The position numbers were made by a program, and so were the translations under genes. From Achromobacter insolitus (GTDB lineage Bacteria; Pseudomonadota; Gammaproteobacteria; Burkholderiales; Burkholderiaceae_B): a DNA stretch of 64,000 nt. The notes under the pieces are model-generated. The model was not told where the DNA came from. It made no database searches and worked only from the letters and a program-made list of their open reading frames with translations. The DNA lies in the NCBI RefSeq assembly GCF_002209555.1, contig NZ_NJIF01000003.1, positions 434,001 through 498,000 on the forward strand. Direction: 5' to 3'. Positions 25,453 to 34,053 of this stretch are shown piece after piece; position 1 is the first letter of the stretch, and each line of letters starts with the position of its first letter.

Positions 25453-26472
25453 ATGAAGGCATACTTCCACGACGACCAGAAGCTGCACCATCCGCAGACC
25501 TATTTCTCGCGCGGCAAGATGCGCACGCCACAGGAAGTGCCCTCGCGCCTGGACGCGCTGGCGCAGGCCGCGCGCAACCTCGGCTTCGCGGTGCAGGCGC
25601 CATCCGACCAGGGCGCAGGCGCGATTTCGGCGGTCCACACGCTGGATTACCTGCGCTTCCTGCAAGGCGCGCACGCCGCCTGGAAAAAGCTGCCCGAAGA
25701 CTGGGGCGACGAGGTCGTCTCCAATGTCTTCGTGCGTGAGCCCAATGCCCTGCGCGGCGTGCTGGCCCAGGCCGCGCGATACCTGGCCGATGGCAGTTGC
25801 CCGGTAGGACCGCATACCTGGCATTCGGCCTACTGGTCGGCGCAATGCGCCATAGCGGGGGCCGACGCGCTGCTGGCGGGCGACCGCCACGCCTATGCCA
25901 TCTGCCGTCCGCCGGGCCACCATGCCCGGCGCGACGCGGCGGGAGGCTTCTGCTACCTGAACAATGCGGCCATCGCCGCGCAGCGCCTGATATCACGCTT
26001 TCCGCGCGTGGCCATTCTGGACACGGACATGCATCATGGCCAGGGTATCCAGGAAATCTTCTACGAACGCAGCGACGTGCTGTACGTATCCATCCATGGC
26101 GACCCCGAGAACTTCTATCCCGTGGTCGCCGGCTATGAGGACGAGCGCGGCGCCGGCGCCGGCTATGGGTACAACATCAACCTGCCCATGCCGCACGGCT
26201 CGCCGGAATCCGTGTTCTTCGACAAGCTGGGAGAGGCGCGCCGCGCCATCGAACTTTTCCAGCCCGATGCCCTGGTGCTGTCCCTGGGTTTCGACATCTT
26301 CGAAAAAGATCCCCAAGCCATGGTCGCGGTCAGCGAAAACGGCTTCGAGCGGCTGGGCCGGGAAGTCGGCGGCCTCGCGCTACCGACCTTGATCGTGCAG
26401 GAAGGCGGCTACTACATCGAAGGCCTGGAGTCGAACGCCTCGCGCTTCTTCGGCGGACTGGCCTCGGCCTGA
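25453..26472 (+). CDS. Acetylpolyamine amidohydrolase / class II histone-deacetylase-fold enzyme
   Basis: 339 residues from MKAYFHDDQ, the size of APAH enzymes. HDAC-fold residues: CRPPGHHARRDAAGGFCYLNN (tandem His), ILDTDMHHGQG (Zn-ligand Asp and His), LSLGFDIFEKDP, and the catalytic Tyr in EGGYYIEG. The loop after MRTPQEVPSR is the insert that narrows the active site in acetylpolyamine-specific members. It would release acetate from N-acetylputrescine or N-acetylspermidine. An in-frame GTG at 25441 is an alternative start. Confidence 0.86.
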   Translation: MKAYFHDDQKLHHPQTYFSRGKMRTPQEVPSRLDALAQAARNLGFAVQAPSDQGAGAISAVHTLDYLRFLQGAHAAWKKLPEDWGDEVVSNVFVREPNALRGVLAQAARYLADGSCPVGPHTWHSAYWSAQCAIAGADALLAGDRHAYAICRPPGHHARRDAAGGFCYLNNAAIAAQRLISRFPRVAILDTDMHHGQGIQEIFYERSDVLYVSIHGDPENFYPVVAGYEDERGAGAGYGYNINLPMPHGSPESVFFDKLGEARRAIELFQPDALVLSLGFDIFEKDPQAMVAVSENGFERLGREVGGLALPTLIVQEGGYYIEGLESNASRFFGGLASA

Positions 26473-26507
26473 TCCCGTTCTGATTCCGCTCCCGGCCGGC
26501 ACCCTCA

Positions 26508-26541
26508 GGGCGCCTGCCGGGCGTCGTGCCGGCAGGCGCCC
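26508..26541. terminator. Strong stem-loop after the amidohydrolase gene
   Basis: GGGCGCCTGCCGG (26508-26520) and CCGGCAGGCGCCC (26529-26541) form a perfect 13-bp stem with loop GCGTCGTG. There is no U-tract, so it may be an mRNA 3'-end stabiliser or a Rho-linked stop. Confidence 0.45.
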
Positions 26542-26616
26542 ACACCTGCGCTAGTGGTTTTCCCTAGAAATCGTAAAGGCCGGTTCACAAGCCGGATTGC
26601 CTCCGGTACATTTCGT

Positions 26617-26635
26617 CCAGTGGCCTGACCACTGG
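26617..26635. promoter_or_regulatory. Candidate GntR/FCD operator
   Basis: CCAGTGG-CCTGA-CCACTGG is a perfect 7+5+7 inverted repeat of the TGG...CCA type seen for FadR-like regulators. It lies 110 bases upstream of the GntR gene. GTGGCC/GGCCAC arms (26620-26640) overlap it. Confidence 0.5.
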
Positions 26636-26744
26636 GCCACCAGATATCCGGACACTCCCGAACCATCCCCGGGGGGTGCGATGCAAGACAAGCCTGGGCA
26701 GACCCATTACCCTCTACATCCCGACCATCCACCCGATCGCAACA

Positions 26745-27479
26745 ATGACTTCTCTCCAGGCCGTCGCCTCCACCCGCCTCTACCGCATGATTGCCGACCA
26801 GATCGCCACGCGCATCAAGGCGGGCGACTTCCCCGCGGGCGGCCGGCTGCCGGCCGAGCGCGAACTGGCCGAGCAGTTGCAGGTCAGTCGCGCCTCCGTG
26901 CGCGAAGCCCTGATCGCGCTGGAAATCGAAGGCTATGTGGAAGTGCGCGTGGGCACGGGCGTATTCGTGAACCAGGCGCGCGAAGACGGCCAGTACCAGG
27001 AGCCGCAGCAGGCGCCGGTCGCCGCCAATGGCGTCGAAGTCACCGACATCGGCCCCTTCGACCTGCTGGAAACCCGGCTGCTGCTGGAGCCCGAGTGCGC
27101 GGCCCTGGCGGCGCAAAAGGCCTCGCCGGCCCAGATCGCGGCAATCCGCGCGGCACACGAAAGCATGTCCCTGACCGAGTCGCCCAGCGTGCATGACCGC
27201 GCCTTTCACAGCGCGATCGGCGCGGCCTGCGGCAACGCGGCGCTGGCCGCGGCGATCTCCCATATCTGGCACCTCAGCACGCTGAGCCCGGTGTTCAACC
27301 GCCTTGAAGAGCACTTCGTGACCACCAAGGTGTGGAGCGAAGCCCAGCAGGAACACGAACGCATCCTCGCGGCCATTTCCGACCGCGATCCCATCCGCGC
27401 GCGCCATGCCATGCACGACCATCTGGTCGGCATCCTGGCCCGCTTGCGGGAAGACTTCGGCAGCGCTGGGATCCGATGA
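26745..27479 (+). CDS. FadR-subfamily GntR transcriptional regulator (FCD domain)
   Basis: 244 residues. The GntR winged helix is RLYRMIADQIATRIKAGDFPAGGRLPAERELAEQLQVSRASVREALIALEIEGYVEV. The FCD ligand domain follows, with LLETRLLLEPECAALAA, DRAFHSAIGAACGN and the metal-type His in EHERILAAI and ARHAMHDH. The start MTSLQAVAS is taken because the HTH begins soon after; an in-frame ATG at 26676 would add unlike sequence. It heads the operon from 27688 to 42211 and probably represses it in the absence of a carboxylate ligand. Confidence 0.87.
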   Translation: MTSLQAVASTRLYRMIADQIATRIKAGDFPAGGRLPAERELAEQLQVSRASVREALIALEIEGYVEVRVGTGVFVNQAREDGQYQEPQQAPVAANGVEVTDIGPFDLLETRLLLEPECAALAAQKASPAQIAAIRAAHESMSLTESPSVHDRAFHSAIGAACGNAALAAAISHIWHLSTLSPVFNRLEEHFVTTKVWSEAQQEHERILAAISDRDPIRARHAMHDHLVGILARLREDFGSAGIR

Positions 27480-27687
27480 TTTGATGAACGCCTGAACCCT
27501 GGCCTGACGCCCAGGCCCCTTCCCTTACCGACCTAGCGAAGCACCGCCGGCGCGACAGCGCGCCGCCTGCGGCAAGGGGAGCGGCTTGCCCGCCGCAACG
27601 CAAACCGTAGTTCCGCAGTCCCCTGCAAGACCCGCAAGACCCGCAGTGCCCGTAAGTCAAATACCTAAAACATATCAAGGTGAAAAC

Positions 27688-29193
27688 ATGCAGCTGACCC
27701 GTACCGTGAAGCTATTGAGCGCGGCGCTATTGGCGCTTGGCGCCCAAGCCGCCCAGGCCAACAAGGCTGACAACTCCCTCAACATCGCCTTCGACGCGGC
27801 GCCCGCCACGCTGGACGCCTATAAGGAATCGGACCGTCCCGGCCTGGCGCTGGCGCGCATGGTCTTCTCGGGGCTGCTGCAGAAAAACCAGGATACGGGC
27901 GAGTTCGGCCCCGCCATCGCCACCGGCTACAAGTTCGTGGACGACACCACTATCGAACTGCCGATCCGCAAAGACGTGAAGTTCCATGACGGCTCGCTGC
28001 TGACCATGGACGACGTGCTGTACACGCTGAACCTGGTGTCTTCCGAAGGCTACAAGGCGCGCTTCCAGAACCAGGTCGCCTGGATCGCCAGCGCCGAAAA
28101 GGCTTCCGACGACACCGTGCGCATCAAGATGAAGACGCCCTACCCGCTGGCGCTGGAGATGCTGTCGGAAAACCTGCCGATCTACCCGCGCAAGTATTAC
28201 GAGGCCAACCAGTCCGACATGGGCGCCAAGCCCATTGGCACCGGCCCGTATCGCCTGGTCGAGAGCCAGCCGGGCAGCCGCTACGTGTATGAGCGCTTCG
28301 AGGATTACTTCGGCCCCAAGCCTGCCGTGCAGAAGCTGGTGGTGCGCGTGCTGCCCGACGCCAACACGCAATACGCCGAACTGCTTTCCGGCGGCCTGGA
28401 CTGGATCTGGCGCGTGCCGCCGGACGTGGCCAAGCGCATGGAGAAGCAGCCCGCCGTCACGGTCAAGAGCAGCAGCATCATGCGCATCAGCTACATCTCG
28501 CTGAACCCGCGCGCGGACGACGGCAAGTCGCCGCTGGCCAAACAGGAAGTGCGCCAGGCCATCAACTACGCCATCGACCGTGAAGCCATCCGCAAGGCAC
28601 TGGTCGGCGGCGCATCCAAGGTGATCAACGCAGCCTGCAATCCGGCGCAGTTCGGCTGCGCGGCCGATGTGCAGACCTACAAGTTCGACCCCGCCCGCGC
28701 CAAGCAGTTGCTGGCCCAGGCCGGCTACCCCAACGGCGTGACGCTGGACTTGGTGATCTCGGCGCCGCCGCGCGCCATCCTGGACGCGGCCGCCGCGCAG
28801 ATGGCGCAGGCCGGCATCAAACTGAACCTGGTCGAGCAGCAATACGGCACCGCCATGACCAATTGGCGCGAGGGCAAGATTGCCATGCTGTCGTCCAACT
28901 GGGGGTCCTACGGCATTGCCGACGCGGCGTTGTCGACCAGCAACTTCTTCCGCGGCGGGCCGGACGACCAGGCGCGCAACCCCGAAGTCATCAAATACCT
29001 GGAAGCCGCAGACACCTCCGTGGACCGCGACCTGCGCGCCAAGAACTACGCCGCCGCCCAGAAGATCGTGGCGGAGCAGGCGTACTGGGTGCCGCTGTGG
29101 AACCACTCGCTCAACGCCGTGCAGTCCAAGGACCTGAATTTCTCGGTCGACGGCGACGAGTTCCCGCGCTTCTACAAGGCTCGCTGGAACTGA
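27688..29193 (+). CDS. Peptide/opine-type ABC transporter substrate-binding protein (SBP_bac_5)
   Basis: 501 residues: signal peptide to about residue 24 (AAQA), then the DppA/OppA fold: LNIAFDAAPATLDAYKESD, FHDGSLLTMDDVLYTL, PIGTGPYRLVES and the C-terminal AEQAYWVPLWNHSLNAV. Members bind peptides, opines, glutathione or other large polar ligands in the periplasm. AAGGTG lies six bases before the ATG. It is the first gene of a complete DppABCDF-type set. The 27480-27687 leader holds only a weak CCTGG/CCAGG hairpin. Confidence 0.88.
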   Translation: MQLTRTVKLLSAALLALGAQAAQANKADNSLNIAFDAAPATLDAYKESDRPGLALARMVFSGLLQKNQDTGEFGPAIATGYKFVDDTTIELPIRKDVKFHDGSLLTMDDVLYTLNLVSSEGYKARFQNQVAWIASAEKASDDTVRIKMKTPYPLALEMLSENLPIYPRKYYEANQSDMGAKPIGTGPYRLVESQPGSRYVYERFEDYFGPKPAVQKLVVRVLPDANTQYAELLSGGLDWIWRVPPDVAKRMEKQPAVTVKSSSIMRISYISLNPRADDGKSPLAKQEVRQAINYAIDREAIRKALVGGASKVINAACNPAQFGCAADVQTYKFDPARAKQLLAQAGYPNGVTLDLVISAPPRAILDAAAAQMAQAGIKLNLVEQQYGTAMTNWREGKIAMLSSNWGSYGIADAALSTSNFFRGGPDDQARNPEVIKYLEAADTSVDRDLRAKNYAAAQKIVAEQAYWVPLWNHSLNAVQSKDLNFSVDGDEFPRFYKARWN

Positions 29194-29277
29194 CCGCCGC
29201 GCCAGCATGGCCGCTATCCCAGCCCCCAGCGGGCGGGAGCGGCGGCCGTTGCGGCGCACACCGTCATAGGTAGCCCC

Positions 29278-30195
29278 ATGATTACATTCCTGTTCCGCCG
29301 CCTGGTGGTGTCCGCGCTGCTGGTGGTGTTCGTCTCGCTGATCAGCTTCTCGCTGGTGTTCGCCTCGGGCAATCCGGCGGCGCGCCTGGCCGGCGAAGGC
29401 AGCGCCGCCGACGCGGCGCGGCTGGCGCAGCTGCACGGCTTCGATGACCCCATCCTCGTGCAGTACGGCCGTTGGCTGGCTGGCGTCGCCCGTGGCGACT
29501 TCGGCGACAGCCTGTACTTCAGCCGTCCCGTGGCCGAATTGCTGACCCAGCATTTCCCCGCCACCGCCAAGCTGGGCCTGGCCGCGATGCTGTTCGCGCT
29601 GCTGCTGGCGATACCGCTGGGCGTGCTGGCCGGGCTGCGCAAGGGTTCGCTGATCGACCGCGCCACCATGCTGCTCTCGGCCTGCGCCCAGGCCATGCCG
29701 CCGTTCTGCCTGGCCTTCCTGCTCATCATCATCTTCAGTGTGCGCAACCAATGGCTGCCCGCGTCCGGCTTCGACAGCTGGAAGCACTACGTGATGCCGG
29801 TGACCGCGCTGGGCCTGTTCGCCATGCCGGCAATGCTGCGGCTGATGAAGTCCGAAATGGAAACCGTCCTGGCCACCGACTACATCCGCACCGCCCGCGC
29901 CATGGGGCTGGGAGGCCCAAGCGTGGTGCTGAAGTATGCGCTGCGCAACGCCTTGCGGCCGCTGGTGTCATTGGCGGCCGCGCAAATGGGCACGCTGCTG
30001 GCCGGCTCCGTCGTCATCGAGACCGTGTTCGCGATCAACGGCGCGGGCCTGCTGGCCTGGACCTCGATCCTGCGCGGCGACTTTCCCACGATGCAGGCGC
30101 TGATCCTGATCTTCGCCCTGATCTACATCGTCCTGACCCTGGTCGCCGACCTGATCAACGGTTGGCTGGACCCCCGCGTGCGAGTTTCCTCATGA
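29278..30195 (+). CDS. DppB-type ABC transporter permease
   Basis: 305 residues, six membrane segments. N-terminal MITFLFRRLVVSALLVVFVSLISFSLVF and the FDDPILVQYGRWLAGVARGDFGDS segment are typical of DppB/OppB. The EAA-like coupling loop is DYIRTARAMGLGGPSVVLKYALRNAL. It forms the translocation channel with the next gene, whose ATG overlaps its stop. Confidence 0.9.
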   Translation: MITFLFRRLVVSALLVVFVSLISFSLVFASGNPAARLAGEGSAADAARLAQLHGFDDPILVQYGRWLAGVARGDFGDSLYFSRPVAELLTQHFPATAKLGLAAMLFALLLAIPLGVLAGLRKGSLIDRATMLLSACAQAMPPFCLAFLLIIIFSVRNQWLPASGFDSWKHYVMPVTALGLFAMPAMLRLMKSEMETVLATDYIRTARAMGLGGPSVVLKYALRNALRPLVSLAAAQMGTLLAGSVVIETVFAINGAGLLAWTSILRGDFPTMQALILIFALIYIVLTLVADLINGWLDPRVRVSS

Positions 30196-31061
30196 GCAGC
30201 GTCATCGCCTCCTCTTTTCCCGTCCGCTCGCGCGGCGAACGCGCAGCGCGCCTCGGCCGCGGCTTCGGATTGGCCGTGCTGGCGCTGCTGGTGCTGGCCG
30301 GCCTGCTGGGCCCCTACCTGGTTCCGCACGATCCGTACACGCAGGACCTGCTGGCCCGGCTGCAGGAACCCGTCTGGGGTGAAGACGGCAGCTGGAACCA
30401 CATCCTGGGCACCGACCAGCTGGGCCGCGACGTCCTGGCGCGCGCGCTCTACGGTGTGCGCGTGTCGGCGCTGATCGGTTTGTCGGTCGCGCTGATGGGC
30501 GGCCTGATCGGCACCACGCTGGGCGTGGCCGCGGGGTACTTCGGCGGCGCGGTGGACCGCGCCGTGTCCTTCCTGATCACCGCGCGCCTGGCGCTGCCCA
30601 TCATCCTGGTGGCGTTGGCCGTGGTGTCCGTGGTGGGCGCCTCGCTCACTGTAGTCGTGCTGGTGCTGGGGCTGCTGCTGTGGGAACGCTATGCGCTCGT
30701 GGCCCGGACCATGGCTGCCGGCCTGCGCAACGCGGAATTCGTCACGGCCTCCCGCCTGCAGGGCTGCACCCACTTGCAGATCATCTGGCGCGACATCCTG
30801 CCCAACCTGGTAGGCAACCTGCTCATCATCGGCACGGTGGACGCCGCCATGGCCATCACGCTGGAAGCCTCACTGTCTTTCCTGGGCCTGGGCGTACCGG
30901 CGCCCATGCCGTCTCTCGGCCTGATGATTGCCGAGGGCAAGGAAAACATGCTGTTCCAGCCCTCGCTGGTCGTGATTCCGAGCGTGGTGCTGTTCGTGCT
31001 GGTGCTGTGCGTGAACCGCGCGGGCGAATCGCTGCGCGCCGTGCAAATGAAGAAGGGCTGA
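30192..31061 (+). CDS. DppC-type ABC transporter permease
   Basis: 289 residues. DppC/OppC features: the extracytoplasmic HILGTDQLGRDVLARALYGVRVSALIG segment and the EAA loop FVTASRLQGCTHLQIIWRDILPN, then SFLGLGVPAPMPSLGLMIAEGK. The start overlaps the permease before it as ATGA, giving coupled translation of the two channel subunits. Confidence 0.9.
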   Translation: MSSVIASSFPVRSRGERAARLGRGFGLAVLALLVLAGLLGPYLVPHDPYTQDLLARLQEPVWGEDGSWNHILGTDQLGRDVLARALYGVRVSALIGLSVALMGGLIGTTLGVAAGYFGGAVDRAVSFLITARLALPIILVALAVVSVVGASLTVVVLVLGLLLWERYALVARTMAAGLRNAEFVTASRLQGCTHLQIIWRDILPNLVGNLLIIGTVDAAMAITLEASLSFLGLGVPAPMPSLGLMIAEGKENMLFQPSLVVIPSVVLFVLVLCVNRAGESLRAVQMKKG

Positions 31062-31065
31062 TCCC

Positions 31066-32064
31066 ATGACCGACCACAGCCATCCCCTGCTGCGGGTCCA
31101 GGACCTGCACATCGATATCCACACGCCCACGCACGTCAAGCACGTGGTGCGCGCGGTGGACTTCAGCCTGGAACGCGGCAAGACGCTCTGCATCGTCGGC
31201 GAATCGGGCTGCGGCAAGTCGCTGACGGCGCTGGCCCTGCTGGACTTGCTGCCCGCGGCCGCGCGCCGCCGCGTAGCCCGGCTGGAATTCGCGGGCCAGG
31301 ACCTGGCCTCGCTTTCGCCGGCAGCCCTGGCGCAACTGCGCGGTGCGCGCATCGCCATGATCTTCCAGGATCCGATGACTTCGCTGAATCCGGTGTTTCC
31401 CATCGGGACCCAGCTCGTGGACGTGCTCCGCCGCCACAAGCGCGTCAGCCGCCGGGCGGCCGAGGAGCGCGCGGAGTACCTGCTGCGCCGCGTCGGCATC
31501 GCCAACCCGCGTGAACGCATGCGGCAGTATCCCTTCGAGCTGTCCGGCGGACTGCGCCAGCGCGTGATGATCGCGATGGCGCTGATGTGCGGTCCGGAGC
31601 TGCTGATCGCCGACGAACCGACCACGGCGCTGGACGTGACGGTGCAGGCCGAGCTGCTGGACCTGTTGCGCGACATCCAGGCCGAGTTCGGCCTGGGGAT
31701 GGTGTTCATTTCGCACGACATGGGCCTGGTGGCACGCATTGCGGATCACGTCATCGTCATGTATGCGGGCGACATCGTCGAGGGCGGCAGCGTGCGCGAG
31801 GTGCTGGAGCATCCCAGCCATCCCTATACCGCCATGCTGCTGAACTGCATTCCTCAGCCCGGACACACGGCGCCGCGCGCCGAACTGCCCACCATCGCGG
31901 GCGCTGTGCCCTCGCTGGACACGGCCATCGTCGGCTGCGCCTTCCGCGAACGCTGCCCGGCGGCCGAGCCCCGCTGCGCCCAGCCTTTCCCCGCGCGCGT
32001 GCAGGGCCAACACCGCTGCCTCTGCATCAAACCCGGCGCCTTGCGCCCAGGAGTCATGGCATGA
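31066..32064 (+). CDS. DppD-type ABC transporter ATP-binding protein
   Basis: 332 residues. Walker A GESGCGKS, Q-loop IFQDPMTSLNPVFP, signature LSGGLRQRV, Walker B LLIADEPTTALD and the switch His in FISHDMGLVARIAD. The C-terminal oligopeptide/dipeptide transporter extension carries a four-Cys type pattern (CAFRERCPAAEPRCAQ), which in DppD-type proteins binds an iron-sulfur cluster. Four bases separate it from the permease gene. Confidence 0.9.
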   Translation: MTDHSHPLLRVQDLHIDIHTPTHVKHVVRAVDFSLERGKTLCIVGESGCGKSLTALALLDLLPAAARRRVARLEFAGQDLASLSPAALAQLRGARIAMIFQDPMTSLNPVFPIGTQLVDVLRRHKRVSRRAAEERAEYLLRRVGIANPRERMRQYPFELSGGLRQRVMIAMALMCGPELLIADEPTTALDVTVQAELLDLLRDIQAEFGLGMVFISHDMGLVARIADHVIVMYAGDIVEGGSVREVLEHPSHPYTAMLLNCIPQPGHTAPRAELPTIAGAVPSLDTAIVGCAFRERCPAAEPRCAQPFPARVQGQHRCLCIKPGALRPGVMA

Positions 32065-32873
32065 GCAGCAGAACGATGCCCGCCGCCAGCATCAGCCTGA
32101 ACGGGCTGAACTTCCAATACGGCCGCGCCGGCCTGTTTTCTCGCCGGCCCGCCCCGCGCATCCTGCACGACATAGACCTGCACGTGCCCGCCGGCCAGAC
32201 CATCGGTCTGGTGGGGGAATCCGGCAGCGGCAAGTCCACCATCGCCAAGCTGATGCTGGGACTGCTGGCGCCCACGCAGGGCGAAGCCCTGCTGGACGGC
32301 AAGCCACTGGCTGCAATGCCGGCGCGCGCCCGCGCCCGCCGCATCCAGATGGTGTTCCAGGACCCCTATTCCTCGCTCAACCCGCGCCGCACCATCAACG
32401 AGATCCTGACCGCCCCGCTGCGCGTGCACGGCATCGGCAATGCCGCGTCGCAGGCCGCCTCGGTGCGCCGCATGATGGACGCGGTGGGCCTGGTGCCCGC
32501 CTTCGCGGCCCGCTACCCCCGGGAGCTCTCGGGCGGCCAGCGCCAGCGCGTGGCCATTGCCCGCGCGCTGATGCTGGAACCGCAGCTGCTTATCTGCGAC
32601 GAACCCACTTCAGCGCTGGACGTATCGGTGCAGGCCCAGATCCTGAACCTCCTGATGGAGCTGCAGCGCGAACGCGGCCTGGGCTATCTATTCATCAGCC
32701 ACAACCTGGCCGTGGTGCAGCACATCGCCGACGAGATCGTGGTGCTGCAAGGCGGCCGCGTGGTGGAGCGCGGACCCGCCGCCCAGGTGTACTTCGAACC
32801 CGTCCATCCCTATACGCGGCAGTTGATCGGCGCCACCCTGGCGGTGCCGCAGGCGCAGGAGCTCGCGGCATGA
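32061..32873 (+). CDS. DppF-type ABC transporter ATP-binding protein
   Basis: 270 residues. Walker A GESGSGKS, Q-loop VFQDPYSSLNPRRT, signature LSGGQRQRV, Walker [13 protein letters not shown] and switch FISHNLAVVQHIAD. It is shorter than usual DppF (about 330) because the C-terminal Cys-containing extension is missing. It is coupled to the previous ATPase gene by ATGA and to the following beta-propeller gene by another ATGA. Confidence 0.9.
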   Translation: MSSRTMPAASISLNGLNFQYGRAGLFSRRPAPRILHDIDLHVPAGQTIGLVGESGSGKSTIAKLMLGLLAPTQGEALLDGKPLAAMPARARARRIQMVFQDPYSSLNPRRTINEILTAPLRVHGIGNAASQAASVRRMMDAVGLVPAFAARYPRELSGGQRQRVAIARALMLEPQLLICDEPTSALDVSVQAQILNLLMELQRERGLGYLFISHNLAVVQHIADEIVVLQGGRVVERGPAAQVYFEPVHPYTRQLIGATLAVPQAQELAA

Positions 32874-34003
32874 CCCCGCAAGGCGCGCGCCATTTCCTGC
32901 TGGTCGGCAATGACCAGAAAGTCACCTGGAACGACGGCCAGATCCAGTTCCTGGCGCCCGGCAACGACAGCCTGTGCGTCTATGACGCGGGAGCCGATCC
33001 CGCGGCGCCGAGGCTCGTCGCCACCTTGCCCCTGCCCAATTCGCTGTTCGGCCCTCCCGTCAACCTGGCCGTGACTCCCGACCAGCGCCTGGGCTTGGTC
33101 GCGGACTCCATGGACTGGCGCGAGCGCGCTGACGGCGGCTGGCAGCCCGAGCCGGGCCGCGGCCTGTACGTGATCGACCTGGAAGCCAGTCCGCCGACCA
33201 TCCTGCAGCGCCTGGACCTGGGGCTGCAGCCTTCGGGGCTGTCGATCAACCGCGCCGGCACGCTGGCGCTGGTGGCCAACAAAGCCGGCTGCTCCGTATC
33301 GGTGCTGCGCATCGACGGCAAGCATGTCGAGTTTTGCGGCGAGGTGGACATGGGCACGCCCGTGGTGGCCGTGTCCTTTGCCGCCGACGGCCGCCGCGCC
33401 TTTGTGGTCAAGACCGACAGCCATCGCCTCGGCGTGCTGCATATCGACGAGCACGGCGCAATTCCGCGCGTGAGCCACGACCCCGCCGAGGACCTGACCA
33501 CGGGTCTGGTGCCGTTCAACCTGGTGGTCTCCCCCGATGGCGCTTTGGCGCTGGTGGTGGACATGGGCAGCCCGACCGCGTCCGACGGACACGCGGACTC
33601 GGTCAGCGTGGTGGACTTGCGCGCCGACCCGCCCCGCGTGATCGACCGCGTGATGGTCGAGGACGGCCCGGAAGGCATCGCCATCAGTCCCGACGGCCGC
33701 TACGCGGCGGTTGCCATCGTGCAGGGCTCCAACAATCCGTCCAGCGCATGGTTCCACCACCCGCGCGGCCAGATCGTGCTGCTGCGCATTTCCGGCCAGT
33801 CCGTGACCCGGGCCGGCGCCATCGAAGTCGGCGCGCTGCCCGAAGGCCTGGCCTTCAGCCCCGACAGCCGCTACCTGTATGTCGGCAATTTCCTGGATGC
33901 CGAGATGCAGGTGCTCGCCGTCGACGACGCCGGCCTGACCGACACCGGCACCCGCATTTCCCTGCCCGGACGGCCCGCCTCGATGCGCGCCCAGTCCTAT
34001 TGA
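32870..34003 (+). CDS. YVTN-type beta-propeller / lactonase-like protein
   Basis: 377 residues without a signal peptide. Repeated blades are visible: VNLAVTPDQRLGLVAD, PSGLSINRAGTLALVANK, VVAVSFAADGRRAFVVK, FNLVVSPDGALALVVD, PEGIAISPDGRYAAVAI and PEGLAFSPDSRYLYVGN, about six or seven blades. Cytoplasmic members include 6-phosphogluconolactonase-like enzymes; others are binding platforms. Its ATGA coupling to an ABC ATPase gene and position before TRAP genes suggests a sugar-acid lactonase or a ligand-handling role, but nothing fixes the substrate. Confidence 0.8.
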   Translation: MTPQGARHFLLVGNDQKVTWNDGQIQFLAPGNDSLCVYDAGADPAAPRLVATLPLPNSLFGPPVNLAVTPDQRLGLVADSMDWRERADGGWQPEPGRGLYVIDLEASPPTILQRLDLGLQPSGLSINRAGTLALVANKAGCSVSVLRIDGKHVEFCGEVDMGTPVVAVSFAADGRRAFVVKTDSHRLGVLHIDEHGAIPRVSHDPAEDLTTGLVPFNLVVSPDGALALVVDMGSPTASDGHADSVSVVDLRADPPRVIDRVMVEDGPEGIAISPDGRYAAVAIVQGSNNPSSAWFHHPRGQIVLLRISGQSVTRAGAIEVGALPEGLAFSPDSRYLYVGNFLDAEMQVLAVDDAGLTDTGTRISLPGRPASMRAQSY

Positions 34004-34053
34004 CCCGCCCTGCCCACCCGAACCCACCCTACCCCTGCTCCCGGAGTTCCACC

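Noticed and set aside
23867..25996. 709-codon minus-strand frame across the permease and amidohydrolase genes
   Set aside because: It spans two well-recognised plus-strand genes and consists of Gln/Arg/His repeats typical of antisense GC-rich frames.
26676..26744. Upstream extension of the GntR protein to ATG26676
   Set aside because: The added residues do not resemble GntR N termini, and the HTH starts directly after the ATG at 26745.
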